Assembly (NCBI RefSeq): GCF_900188405.1
Contig: NZ_FZOF01000033.1
Location: 1 to 64,000 of the forward strand
Length of the DNA stretch: 64,000 bases
Source of the DNA: Actinacidiphila glaucinigra
Lineage (GTDB): Bacteria; Actinomycetota; Actinomycetes; Streptomycetales; Streptomycetaceae
Reading direction: 5' to 3'
Shown here: in pieces, positions 1 to 8,192 of the stretch
Layout of the letters: each line of letters starts with the position of its first letter
Position numbering within the stretch: the stretch's first letter is position 1
Translations under genes and position numbers: made by a program
Notes under the pieces: generated by a model
What the model saw: the letters and a program-made list of their open reading frames with translations, nothing else
Databases searched by the model: none
What the model was told of the DNA's origin: nothing

Positions 1-296
1 CGCCGCTTCGAACCCGGCCTCCCGAGGTTCCCCGCCTTGATGTTCGCGTGCAGAGTTGTGTATGCGTCGCTGACCTTCTTGATCGTACGTATCGCTGCCT
101 GGGCACCCAGCCCAGCGGCCTTAAGCTCCGCATAGACGAGCTTCTGCAAGCCGAACTTCGAAAACTCCCGCTCGGTGAAGGCAACCTCGGCAGCCCGGTC
201 AGCGCCGGCGTTGCATGCGTGCAGCGTCGACCGCAACGCGACCGCCTGCTCGGCAGTCGGCAGCAGCTTGACTTGCACAACAATCTTCACGCCCAC
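1..296 (-). CDS. tnpB: TnpB N-terminus (IS200/IS605 family), cut by window edge
   Basis: Reading leftward from a GTG at 296, an open frame runs off the window start. It begins VGVKIVVQVKLLPTAEQ, then has LRSTLHACNAGADRAAEVAF and later AIRTIKKVSDAY. This is the characteristic N-terminus of TnpB/OrfB-type RNA-guided nucleases of IS200/IS605 elements, where KLLPT..Q is followed by the helix-turn-helix region. The RuvC catalytic residues and the zinc finger would lie beyond base 1 and cannot be seen. The frame extends upstream of 296 with further possible starts near 305-321. No TnpA or element end was identified. The element abuts the truncated transporter at 336-1610, which suggests insertion or rearrangement here. 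Whether the gene is intact cannot be judged. Confidence 0.75.
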   Translation of the reverse strand, partial: MGVKIVVQVKLLPTAEQAVALRSTLHACNAGADRAAEVAFTEREFSKFGLQKLVYAELKAAGLGAQAAIRTIKKVSDAYTTLHANIKAGNLGRPGSKR

Positions 297-335
297 GACC
301 AGTACCGTATTCGGCCGGACTGACAACCGCCGCCG

Positions 336-1610
336 TTGACAGCCGACTTGAGGCACAGCGAGGTCTGGGCGTTTCACGCCCAGACGTTCAGGAACCGACT
401 CCTCCCAGGGCCGAAGCCCGGGCTTCCTCGGCAGAACACGGTGAACTCCTCGGTGCCGCTGCTCATCGTGCTACGCGGCCTGCAGGGCCTGGCCGCCGCT
501 GTCATGTCCCCGGCAGCCCTGTCGACCGTCCTGGTGCTCTTCCCGGACGGGCACCGGCGCGCACGCGCCCTGGGCTACTGGTCCATGGTCGCCACCGGCG
601 GAGCCGCGGTAGGACTGCTCCTGGGCGGCGTGCTGACCCAGTACGCCGGATGGCGCTGGAACTTCTTCATCAACGTCCCCGTCGGCCTGGCGGTCCTCGG
701 GCTCGTGCCCCGACTCGTCCCCGACCACCGGCCAGAACGCACCAGGCGCCGCGGCCTGCCGGACGCGCCCGGCGCGGTGCTGGCCACCGCCGGCCTGATG
801 GCGAGGATCCTTGCCTTCAGTCAGGCGCCCGAGTGGGGCTATACCGACTGGCGCACCCTCACCGGGTTCGCCGCCTGCGCGATCCTGCTCGCCGCCTTCG
901 CCGTCAACGAGGGACGCGCCGAGGATCCGCTCGTGGACCTCGGGATCTTCAAGATCCACAACGTCGCGGGCGCGAACGGCATGATGGCCGTGGTCTTCGC
1001 CGGCAACCTCGGCATGTTCTTCCTGCTCACCCTCTACCTGCAGGACGTCGAGCACTACACCGCGGTCCGCACCGGGCTGGCCTTCCTGCCCTTCCCCGTC
1101 GTCCTGGGCCTGACCTCCACCCGGATGGCCGGCCTGGTCCGCCGCTTCGGCTTCCGGCCGTTCCTGATGCTCGGCCCGGCCCTGGTCGTCGCCGGGATGC
1201 TGTGGGTCAGCCACCTTCCCGTGCACGGCGGTTACCTCGTGCACATGCTGCCGGGGCTGCTGGTCATGTCGCTCGGCTACGGCATGAGCTTCGCCCCGAT
1301 GTACGCCGCCGCCACCACCGGAGTCCCGGCCCGCTGGGCAGGCGTCACCTCAGGGCTGATCACCACCTCCCAGCAAGCGGGGGGCGCGCTCGGCCTTGCC
1401 GTGATCTCCGGCGCCGCCGCGACCGTGACCTCCTCGCTCACCCGTGACCCCCTCCCCCAGGCCCTGACCTCCGGCTACAACGAGGCCATGGCCATCTCGG
1501 CCGCCATCACCGCCATCGCCCTCCTGCTCGCGGTCCTCGTGATCCGCGCCCCGGGCCGGCCGGACACACTTCCCGCCGTCATGCACGCTCGCCCCGATAT
1601 GCAGCCGTGA
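336..1610 (+). pseudogene. DHA2-type MFS drug exporter, N-terminally truncated
   Basis: From about base 450 the frame encodes a clear EmrB/QacA (DHA2) transporter. It begins LIVLRGLQGLAAAVMSPAAL, the loop and helix that normally follow the third membrane segment, then has the WRWNFFINVPVG motif and about ten further hydrophobic segments to the end. The first 35 or so residues of the open frame (TTG start at 336) are polar and do not resemble transmembrane helices 1-3, which a 14-helix exporter of about 470-500 residues needs. The true 5' end seems to have been lost, with the TnpB element immediately upstream. The product is unlikely to transport. An alternative, that translation starts at GTG 441 and gives a shortened protein, cannot be excluded. 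Confidence 0.7.
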
Positions 1611-1628
1611 GTGAAAGACGGCAGGTCG

Positions 1629-1772
1629 TGCGGCGTCTGGGCGAGCTGGGGGTGTGACGCGGTGGCAGGCGACGGCGGCCACGAGGTTGGAGAAGTCGTG
1701 GACGGAGGGCCGCTTGGGCAGGACCTCGGCTTGGCGTTCCAGGAGCCAGCGAATGTCGATGTACAGGTCCAC
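1629..1772 (-). pseudogene. Fic/Doc-type toxin remnant (5' third only)
   Basis: A GTG at 1772 opens a frame reading VDLYIDIRWLLERQAEVLP, then KRPSVHDFSNLVAAVACHRV. From memory this resembles the N-terminus of streptomycete proteins annotated as the toxin of Fic-family toxin-antitoxin systems, which are usually about 120-130 residues. After about 48 codons the resemblance stops, and the frame runs antisense into the 3' end of the transporter gene. The catalytic part is missing, so the toxin should be inactive. The start codon directly follows the TGA of the upstream antitoxin frame (1773-1775), the usual coupled arrangement. The breakpoint near 1610-1630 coincides with the transporter stop codon, which suggests a deletion joined the two genes tail to tail. 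Confidence 0.6.
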
Positions 1773-2017
1773 TCACGCCACCCGGGAGGCGTCCAGGCGG
1801 GCCGGGGCGTCGTCGGGGAAGCCGCGTCGAAGGCGTCGGCCTGGTCGGCGACAAAAGCCCGGAAGACGTCGGCCGCGCTCTCCAGGCGGGGGTCGCGGAC
1901 CGCGTTGCGCGCGGCCTCGGTGATGAGGGCGGTCACCGTCGTGCCCTCGGACTCGGCATGCTGCTGCAGCAGCGCGTGAAGCTCTTCGGGGACCCGGATC
2001 GTGACTGGCTTCGACAT
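1773..2017 (-). pseudogene. Ribbon-helix-helix antitoxin, probably frameshifted near its end
   Basis: The protein starts MSKPVTIRVPEELHALLQQH and continues TVTALITEAARNAV, a typical MetJ/Arc/CopG ribbon-helix-helix DNA-binding domain as found in antitoxins. About 65 residues read normally. The original frame then runs on through the toxin start without a stop. Switching by one base near 1822 gives a sensible tail ending ..DAPARLDASRVA and a TGA that touches the toxin GTG. A single-base indel near 1822 is therefore likely, leaving the DNA-binding part intact and the tail altered. If translated as is, the product would be about 180 residues with a nonsense tail. The DNA-binding half could still act as a repressor. 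Confidence 0.6.
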
Positions 2018-2370
2018 ACGCCGAGCGCACAGCAGGGTGTACAGCAGCGGTACGGAAAGGGGCGTACTGCCTGGTCAAGGAGGGTGTGGGCGCGGGTGCC
2101 GGCTACCTGGTAGCAGCACGGCCCGGACCCGGGCCAAGCCCTCAGGCGCCGCCTGGAGGCCGCTCGGCGGCGCCGAGCGGCCTCATCGCGCTCCGTGCGC
2201 GGCCCCGGGCATCCAGCGGTTCCCCGAGCCTCCGCAGCCCATCGCCGACGGCAATCGGCAGCTACCCCCAGGGGACGACACGACATGCCATCGCCCCACC
2301 GAAGCACCAATCCACGCCTGACCAGCGGAAACGCAACGACCACCCCCGGCAGGAAGCCAGCTCCCGAGAT
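2018..2370. other. Intergenic stretch without a supported gene
   Basis: This stretch lies between the start of the antitoxin remnant and the stop of the TetR gene. The open frames here on both strands are arginine- and proline-rich shadow translations with no recognisable domain, good ribosome binding site or codon pattern. It should hold the antitoxin promoter at its left end and a terminator for the TetR transcript at its right end. I could not point to a convincing hairpin. Confidence 0.4.
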
Positions 2371-3027
2371 TCAGCCGAGCTTCGGGCCTTCTTCGGCTGG
2401 GATGGGGCGACGGTAGGCGCCGTACCACCAGATCCGGGCGAGTTCGCGGGCGAAGGCGGCGTCACGGCTGCCGTCGTCGACCTGGATGTGGTGCGCGATC
2501 GCCTGGGCGCCGCCCCAGACGATGATCCGGCTCGCGGAAACGGCGTCCAGATCCGTCGTGGTCGTGCCGGCGGCCTGCTCGGACAGCACGCTGCGCAGCG
2601 TCGTCTCCTCGAAGCCTTCGAGGTTGGCGGTGTAGAAATCGCCCACCGCGGAGTCGTAGGACGCCGCCTCCCGGACCGCGGTGATCACCCCGTGATGGGC
2701 GCGGTGGATCCTGATGACTTCCTCGAAGAACCGAGCGAAGCGGTCGGCCCCGTCCTCGCCGGCGGCAGGGTCCCACTGGCGTGCCAGCGTCAGCAGCGAC
2801 TCACGCAGACCGTCGGTGAGCCGCACCAGGACGTCCGACTTGCTCTGGAAGTGCGCGTAGAACGTGGCCCGCGACACGCCCGCCTCCTCCAGGAGCTTCT
2901 GGACGCTGATGTCGGAGAAGGCCGTGCCGGAATCGAGCAGCCGCTCCAGGGTGGACGTCACCTGAGTCCGGGTCGCGGCCGAACGCGCGGCGTAGCTGTC
3001 GGCCTGGCGTCGGGTCACAGGTCGCAT
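2371..3027 (-). CDS. TetR/AcrR-family transcriptional regulator
   Basis: A protein of 218 residues. The N-terminal TetR DNA-binding domain is clear: LERLLDSGTAFSDISVQKL, then GVSRATFYAHFQSKSDVLVR, the recognition helix and the YxHFxSK signature. The rest is helical and resembles the ligand-binding domain of AcrR-like repressors. The ATG at 3027 is preceded by GGAGG seven bases upstream, which fixes the start; a longer open frame upstream lacks a ribosome site. It lies 200 bp downstream of, and in the same direction as, the SDR gene at 3228-4163, so the two may form one transcription unit or the regulator may control the SDR. The inducing ligand is unknown. Confidence 0.9.
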   Translation of the reverse strand: MRPVTRRQADSYAARSAATRTQVTSTLERLLDSGTAFSDISVQKLLEEAGVSRATFYAHFQSKSDVLVRLTDGLRESLLTLARQWDPAAGEDGADRFARFFEEVIRIHRAHHGVITAVREAASYDSAVGDFYTANLEGFEETTLRSVLSEQAAGTTTTDLDAVSASRIIVWGGAQAIAHHIQVDDGSRDAAFARELARIWWYGAYRRPIPAEEGPKLG

Positions 3028-3227
3028 CAGGCGTCCTCCAGTGTGTTGCGTGCCTCGAATCGACCCGGGCTCGGCGAAGGAGGTCCGTGATGGGGTGGCA
3101 GTGATCCTCCGGAGCGGCTCGCCCCACCTTCCCCGAGGTGGAAGCGGCCACGTGCCCGATGGGGGACCTGCCGGCGGCTTCGTGCGGCCGTCGGGTCGGT
3201 CCCCCATTGTGCACGGGGGTCTCCGGG

Positions 3228-4163
3228 TCAGCGCACCACGGGAAGGGCGTAGTCCCACAGGCGGTCCGCGGCGGCGGGGTCCACCGACCACTTCGCGACA
3301 CCCACCATCACGTCGGGGCCCCCGTCGACGACCTCAGATTCCTGATTGTCCTCGAAGTACCGCCCTGTCACGTCGTCGAGGAGCGGCGAGGCGGCCAGCA
3401 GCACCGTGGTGGCGGCTCCCTGGGCCGGGGTCTTGAAGTGGTCGGGGGTGACCAGGTTGCCGTCCGCGTCCATGGCACCGAAGGCTTGCATGGTCGCCTG
3501 GTCCATGTGGCGAGCCAGGTTGGTGTGGATCACCCCCGGCGCGCAGGCGTTGGCGGTGATGCCGTGCTCGGCCCACCGACGGCTGATTCCGACGGCGAGC
3601 AGCACGTCCGCGGTCTTCGACTGCGCGTAGGCGAGGAACGGGTCGTAGGGGTGCCGCTCGAACTGGGGGTCGTCGAAGTCGAAACCCGCCCGCAGCTGGG
3701 CACCGGAGCTGACCACGACCACGCGCGCCTTCTCGGCGGCCTGCAGAGCGGTGTGCAGGCCCACTGCCAGGGCGAAGTGGCCGAGGTAGTTGGTGGCGAG
3801 CTGCATCTCCCAGCCCTGCGCGTTGACCTGATGCGTCGGGAGCATCATCACGCCGGCGTTGGCGATGAGGCCGTCGAGCGGCCCACTCCAGGCTTCGCAG
3901 AAGGCACGGACGGAAGCCAGGTCGGCAAGATCAAGTGCGACGGCGCGCGTGCCCGGCAGCTCCTTGAGCAGCGGCTCGGCGTCAGCGGGGTTGCGCGTGG
4001 CGATCGTGACCTGCGCTCCCGCACCGGCCAGCGCCCGCACTGTCTCGACACCGAGACCGGAGGCTCCACCGGTCACGATCATCCGGCGCCCGCTGAGATC
4101 GACTCCATCGATTACCTCAGCAGCGGTGGCCCGCATCCCGAACGAGGTGGTTGTCAGCGTCAT
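3228..4163 (-). CDS. SDR-family oxidoreductase (retinol dehydrogenase-like)
   Basis: A 311-residue short-chain dehydrogenase. The nucleotide-binding motif TGGASGLG lies at residues 31-38, followed by DLADLASV, the IANAGVM motif (the NAG element) and the active-site YAQSK. The length and the C-terminal FEDNQES/VDGG region match the longer retinol-dehydrogenase/WW-oxidoreductase-like SDRs, which use NADP(H) to oxidise or reduce alcohol and carbonyl groups. The substrate cannot be told. The TetR gene lies directly downstream in the same orientation. A palindrome-rich region lies just upstream of the start. The identification of the SDR fold is secure, the physiological role is not. Confidence 0.9.
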   Translation of the reverse strand: MTLTTTSFGMRATAAEVIDGVDLSGRRMIVTGGASGLGVETVRALAGAGAQVTIATRNPADAEPLLKELPGTRAVALDLADLASVRAFCEAWSGPLDGLIANAGVMMLPTHQVNAQGWEMQLATNYLGHFALAVGLHTALQAAEKARVVVVSSGAQLRAGFDFDDPQFERHPYDPFLAYAQSKTADVLLAVGISRRWAEHGITANACAPGVIHTNLARHMDQATMQAFGAMDADGNLVTPDHFKTPAQGAATTVLLAASPLLDDVTGRYFEDNQESEVVDGGPDVMVGVAKWSVDPAAADRLWDYALPVVR

Positions 4164-4204
4164 GGCTGTGCCCTGCCTTCAAAAGAACTGGTTCCATGCC
4201 TGGC

Positions 4205-4235
4205 CGGTGAGGTCTCTCACCGCCTCGGCCGAGGC
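4205..4235. promoter_or_regulatory. Adjacent inverted repeats upstream of the SDR gene
   Basis: CGGTGAG-GTCT-CTCACCG (4205-4222) runs directly into the perfect palindrome GCCTCGGCCGAGGC (4222-4235). They lie 42-72 bp upstream of the SDR start, where a regulator such as the neighbouring TetR protein could bind. They could equally form a hairpin in a 5' leader. This is inference from symmetry only. Confidence 0.3.
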
Positions 4236-4475
4236 ATCACAGAAGAAACCATACACCGTGTTCAGACTCTAATTCTGGACGGCCGGCAGACCTGCGAAGC
4301 AGCTTCGCCACGACACGGCGGCCGTGAAGGGCGGACGTGAACGGCGGCGCCGACATCGCCGTACAGAGGGCGGCAGCCGGCCAGGTCCTCCGTGCCGACC
4401 GACCCCGGTGATGACTTATCGCGCCCGCAGCCGTCACACCTACGACGGGACACGACGAGACCGAAGGACGACGTG

Positions 4476-5474
4476 ATGAGTGCGGACACACGGCCGAAGG
4501 AGCTGGGCGAGAGCGGCCTTGGAGAGGTCGACGAGCCGGCGTTCTCGGGGCTGGCGGAGCGGCACCGGCGGGAGCTGCACGTGCACTGCTATCGGATGCT
4601 CGGGTCGTTCGAGGACGCCGAGGACACCGTGCAGGAGACGTTCCTGCGGGCCTGGCGGCGGCGGGAGACCTTCGAGGGGCGGTCGACGTTCCGCGCCTGG
4701 CTGTACCGGATCGCCACCAACGCCTGCTTGGACCTGCTCGCCAAGCGCCGCCCGGAGCCCGCGACCGGAGGCGAGGTGCTGTGGTTGCAGCCCTACCCGG
4801 ACCGGCTGCTCGACGAGTTGCCCGCGGCCGACGCGAACGAGCCGGAGAGCGTCGCCGTCGCGCGGGAGACGATCGAGTTGGCGTACCTCGTCGCCGTCCA
4901 GCACCTCGCGCCGCGCCCACGCGCCGTACTCATCCTGCGCGACGTGCTTGGCTGGCCGGCGAAGGACGTCGCGGAGCTCCTGGGCGACTCCGTCAACTCC
5001 GTGAACTCCGCGCTGCAGCGGGCCCGCGCCGCAATGCGGGAGCACCTGCCCGTCGAGCGGCAGGACTGGAGCGGCGGTGCCGAGGACTCGGGGACGCGCG
5101 AGCTGGTACGTCGCTTCACCGACGCCAGCGTGGCCACGGACGTCGGCCGACTCGCCGACATGCTCCGTGACGACGTCCGCTGCTCGATGCCGCCCACGCC
5201 GGGCCTGACCAGGGGCCGCGACGCGGTGGTGACCGGCTGGGTCGAGGACGGCTTCGAGGGCATGCAGGGACTGCGCGGCGTCCCCACATCGGTGAACCGG
5301 CAGCCCGCCGTCGCTTTCTACCTCTGGAACGAGCGCGAGGGGGCCTACCTGCCGTTGACGCTCGACGTCCTGCGCGTCACCGGCGGGGTGATCACCGAGA
5401 TCGTCACCTTCCACGCCGACCGGTTCCTGCGGCTCGGACTGCCGGAGCGCCTGGCGGCGGACGGCACGGAGTAG
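4476..5474 (+). CDS. ECF sigma factor with SnoaL-like C-terminal domain (SigG/SigX5-like)
   Basis: A protein of 332 residues, much longer than a minimal ECF sigma. Region 2 reads LHVHCYRMLGSFEDAEDTVQ and then TFLRAWRRRETFEGRSTFRAWLYRIATNACLD in segments. Region 4 includes RAVLILRDVLGWPAKDVAEL, then DSVNSVNSALQRARAAM. The last 120 or so residues (from RELVRRFTDAS) form a SnoaL/NTF2-like domain ending in ITEIVTFHADRFLRLGLP. This architecture matches actinobacterial sigma factors related to M. tuberculosis SigG, in which the C-terminal domain modulates activity and there is often no classical anti-sigma factor. The ATG at 4476 has a GAAGGA upstream. It leads a tight operon with the next two genes. 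Confidence 0.9.
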   Translation: MSADTRPKELGESGLGEVDEPAFSGLAERHRRELHVHCYRMLGSFEDAEDTVQETFLRAWRRRETFEGRSTFRAWLYRIATNACLDLLAKRRPEPATGGEVLWLQPYPDRLLDELPAADANEPESVAVARETIELAYLVAVQHLAPRPRAVLILRDVLGWPAKDVAELLGDSVNSVNSALQRARAAMREHLPVERQDWSGGAEDSGTRELVRRFTDASVATDVGRLADMLRDDVRCSMPPTPGLTRGRDAVVTGWVEDGFEGMQGLRGVPTSVNRQPAVAFYLWNEREGAYLPLTLDVLRVTGGVITEIVTFHADRFLRLGLPERLAADGTE

Positions 5475-5479
5475 TCCCG

Positions 5480-5755
5480 GTGTGGACACTGTCGCTGCGC
5501 GGTGGCGCTCGCGTCGCGGTGGTCGCGTCGCAATGGTGCGACGCGTTCGGCGTCGTCACCCGCGGACGGGTGCAGCTGGAGCTGCGTGACGGCGAGCCCG
5601 GACCGGTCCTCGGACGCGACGCCGGGTTCTGGCTTCGCGGCACCGGCGTCCGCGCCCTGCGCAACCCCGGCCGTCGCACGGCGAGGGTGCGCATCATCGC
5701 CCCCGAGGCCAGGACCGTCACATGCCGGTCGCCGAATGGTGGAGGAACGACATGA
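5480..5755 (+). CDS. Small cupin-like protein downstream of the ECF sigma
   Basis: A protein of 91 residues starting with GTG five bases after the sigma-factor stop codon. Its stop overlaps the next start (ATGA), so all three genes should be translated together. Alternating hydrophobic strands and glycines, for example GVVTRGRVQLELRDGEPGPV, then FWLRGTGVRALRNPG and ARVRIIAPEA, look like a single-domain beta-barrel of the cupin type. The usual histidine metal ligands are absent. It may sense a small molecule or help regulate the sigma factor, but this is inference from position. No close named relative is recognised. Confidence 0.6.
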   Translation: MWTLSLRGGARVAVVASQWCDAFGVVTRGRVQLELRDGEPGPVLGRDAGFWLRGTGVRALRNPGRRTARVRIIAPEARTVTCRSPNGGGTT

Positions 5756-6207
5756 ACAACATGAACGACACCGGCGTCGCCGCAGGCCCGGCACCGGGCC
5801 GGACCGGTCGCACCCACCGACTCCGCAGGCTCGCCGGCACCGGCTTCATTGCCGCGCTCGCAGCGACGGTGGCCACCACCCTCGCCGCTGCGCTCGCCCA
5901 GGCCGTCGGCGTCGACTTCGAGGTCCCAGACGGTGGCGAGGCGATCCCGTTGACCGGGTTCGCCGTGGTGACCGGCTTCTTCTCGGTCGTCGGCATCGTC
6001 ATTGCCGCCGCTCTTCTTCGCTGCAGCGCTCACCCCGCCAGGCGATTCGTGTGGACGGCATTGTCGCTGACCGCGATCTCGCTGCTCCCGCCGCTCCTCT
6101 CCGGGGCGAACACCGGCACCGCCACCGCCCTCCTCGGGCTGCACCTCGTCCCCGCGACGGTGATGATCCCCACCCTGGCCCGGAGCCTCCGCAGCCAGTC
6201 CGGTTGA
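5752..6207 (+). CDS. DUF6069-type four-helix membrane protein
   Basis: A protein of 151 residues. The ATG at 5752 overlaps the preceding stop (ATGA) and has GGAGG eight bases upstream, which decides this start over an in-frame ATG at 5722. After a polar N-terminus there are four hydrophobic segments: TGFIAALAATVATTLAAALA, TGFAVVTGFFSVVGIVIAAA, VWTALSLTAISLLPPL, and TATALLGLHLVPATVMIPTL. This pattern and size match the DUF6069 family of small actinobacterial membrane proteins of unknown function. Coupling to the sigma factor suggests it is either a target of, or a membrane input to, that regulator. Confidence 0.75.
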   Translation: MNNMNDTGVAAGPAPGRTGRTHRLRRLAGTGFIAALAATVATTLAAALAQAVGVDFEVPDGGEAIPLTGFAVVTGFFSVVGIVIAAALLRCSAHPARRFVWTALSLTAISLLPPLLSGANTGTATALLGLHLVPATVMIPTLARSLRSQSG

Positions 6208-6488
6208 CGATCCCCAACGGGACGGCGCGCGGCGCAAGCGCGTACGCGAGCGCACCAACGCCGGTCATAGGTACCCGGTTGGGCCGGATCAACGTCGAGA
6301 GGGATGGGCGCGGTTACCGCAGCGCTCTGAACGGGCAGGACCAGGCCGTCGACGTAGCAGCCACGTTCGAGGCGCCCCAGTTACAGCGGCGGCGCGGGTC
6401 CAGCTCCAGACAGCGGTAGCGAGGCACCGCCGTCGCATACAAGGCGGTCGAACATTCCAGTCGTCCCTCATGCCCCCTTGGAGACGGG

Positions 6489-6965
6489 CTACCACGATGA
6501 CCAGGGGACGCGCTTGTGCTGGCCGACCGGGCGGACATCGACAAGATCAAAGCCATCCTCGTGACGCACGAGATGCTGGATCCGCCCCAGGCCGGAGTCA
6601 CGGACGAATCCGACCCACCCTTGCGTAGTCGCGAATCGAAGAAGCCACCCGACGACGTCCATCGTCACCCCGAAGTCGTCCTCATGGACGCACGCCCGGA
6701 CGGTCAAGGCCCACGGTTCGCTGCCGTCCGGGTTCGGTCTGCCCACAGCACGAACGAGCAGGGACACATCGGCCCCGTCGAACGAGTGGCTCGCCGACCC
6801 GCCACCGAAAGCCTGCCAGGGACCACCCCAAGACTCCCAGTCGGTCGACTTCAACTCCGGCGGCATCTCCCCCTCCCCCAAGAGCCACCTCAGTTCCAAA
6901 AGCACCGGCTCGGGCAGGTCCGGCGGCAGATCCACCGCCAGGAACAGGTCGTAATGGTCACTCAC
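6489..6965 (-). CDS. Conserved hypothetical protein
   Basis: A protein of 158 residues beginning VSDHYDLFLAVDLPPDLPEP. The GTG at 6965 was chosen because a TAAGGT -10 box ends seven bases upstream (6973-6978), the spacing seen for leaderless genes elsewhere in this window. The frame stays open upstream to 7052 but that part reads poorly. The body is soluble with regular tryptophans and acidic patches (ELKSTDWESWGGPWQAFGGG, WALTVRACVHEDDFG), and no domain is recognised. Codon use is normal for the host. It is transcribed away from the next gene (7230), with 260 bp between them. Confidence 0.65.
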   Translation of the reverse strand: MSDHYDLFLAVDLPPDLPEPVLLELRWLLGEGEMPPELKSTDWESWGGPWQAFGGGSASHSFDGADVSLLVRAVGRPNPDGSEPWALTVRACVHEDDFGVTMDVVGWLLRFATTQGWVGFVRDSGLGRIQHLVRHEDGFDLVDVRPVGQHKRVPWSSW

Positions 6966-6972
6966 GCATGGG

Positions 6973-6978
6973 ACCTTA
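6973..6978 (-). promoter_or_regulatory. TAAGGT -10 box, leaderless start
   Basis: On the minus strand TAAGGT is followed by exactly seven bases and then the GTG at 6965, so transcription would start at or next to the start codon. Confidence 0.5.
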
Positions 6979-7229
6979 GCCCCAGCCGCTGACAGCACTC
7001 CGCGGCCAAGCAGCCCCCGCCGGAGCCCAGCGCTGTCCGGGCCGGTCACCATCCGTCGAATCCACGATCAGCAAACGCCGCCCAACTCACCGGCCGACGC
7101 CGTCCTGAGAATGGAACGAAGCCGCGAAGCCCCAAGACCTCGGGCGGCGCAGGGCGGAGTCCCCGCGGGCGCAGACGGAGCCTCCGATCCGTGTGCTGGC
7201 CGTCCCAACCCGGATGAGAGCCTGGACCA

Positions 7230-7979
7230 GTGCTGATAGAGGGATTCGAGAAGGCCCCCGTCGTCGCCGGGGAGGAACTGCTGGCACTGCCGGGTTTCTG
7301 GGCGGCTTACCTCCTGTGGCTGAGCCAGACCGAGGACTACGACCCAGATCTGTCGTACTTCGACATCGACGGGGCCGATGCCGACGCGGCCTACGAAGCG
7401 CTGAGCGACGAGGATCGGTGGCCCGTCTTCCGGATCCCGTTCGCGGGCGGCCACACAGCGATCGTCCTCGGCGTCAACATCCCCGACGACCCGGGCATGG
7501 AGTACGCCATCACCCACCCCGCATGGAGACGACACGGGCGCTTGGCCACCCTCGGCGGCCATCAAGCCGGCCCAGGGCTCTCATGGCGAGAACTCCACCA
7601 CATCGCCCGCACGCCCGACCGCGACGCCCCCGGCGAACACAACGAACACGTCCGCCTACTCCTCCTGCTCCCCGCACTCGGCGACCAGGACATACCCGAG
7701 GACGCCGCGAAGCTCGTCAACGAAGCCCTCGCCCATGTGGGCATCACCCCGACCCGGGGCCTGTCCGAAGCCCTCCTCACCGAGCACCCCTTGTGGGAAG
7801 CAGCCCAGTGGGCCCCCCTTGCCCCCTCCCCGCTCTCGGGCAGCCGGCAGCCCTTCCGTGGAATCCTGCAGTGCGACGATCCGATGAGCCCGCGATGCGG
7901 CATTCACCTCGCCCAGGGCATCACCCGGGAGCAGAGCAACCGATTGGCCCACGCACTCGGCACCTGGCCCGCCACGTAG
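7230..7979 (+). CDS. Hypothetical protein, 249 residues
   Basis: The GTG-started protein begins MLIEGFEKAPVVAGEELLAL and contains LPGFWAAYLLWLSQTEDYD, then IPFAGGHTAIVLGVNIPDD. It is soluble, acidic in the first half, and ends in a basic helix (SNRLAHALGTWPAT). The sequence reads like a real streptomycete protein with a consistent codon pattern, and no shadow frame competes. I do not recognise a family; a distant resemblance to SMI1/SUKH-like immunity folds is possible but not supported by a motif. It precedes the large helicase gene by about 210 bp in the same direction. Confidence 0.6.
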   Translation: MLIEGFEKAPVVAGEELLALPGFWAAYLLWLSQTEDYDPDLSYFDIDGADADAAYEALSDEDRWPVFRIPFAGGHTAIVLGVNIPDDPGMEYAITHPAWRRHGRLATLGGHQAGPGLSWRELHHIARTPDRDAPGEHNEHVRLLLLLPALGDQDIPEDAAKLVNEALAHVGITPTRGLSEALLTEHPLWEAAQWAPLAPSPLSGSRQPFRGILQCDDPMSPRCGIHLAQGITREQSNRLAHALGTWPAT

Positions 7980-8192
7980 GGTCGCACCGGTCCCACCGCA
8001 GTGGTGAACGAGGACCGGCCTGGCCTCCGCCAACGCCTGGCTGCGGCCCGCTGCCGCCGCGCGGCGTGGCGGGCCCGGTACCGTGTGGCATTGGGCGCTG
8101 TGCCCGCCGCCCGTTCCAGCAGGCCCGGCGAAGGCGGACCGGGCAGGGCGGCAGCGCGTGAGGCATTGGCCGTGGCGGAAGAAGGAGCGGGC

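Noticed and set aside
48..323. Plus-strand 91-codon frame
   Set aside because: Antisense of the TnpB N-terminus, which has recognisable family residues on the minus strand.
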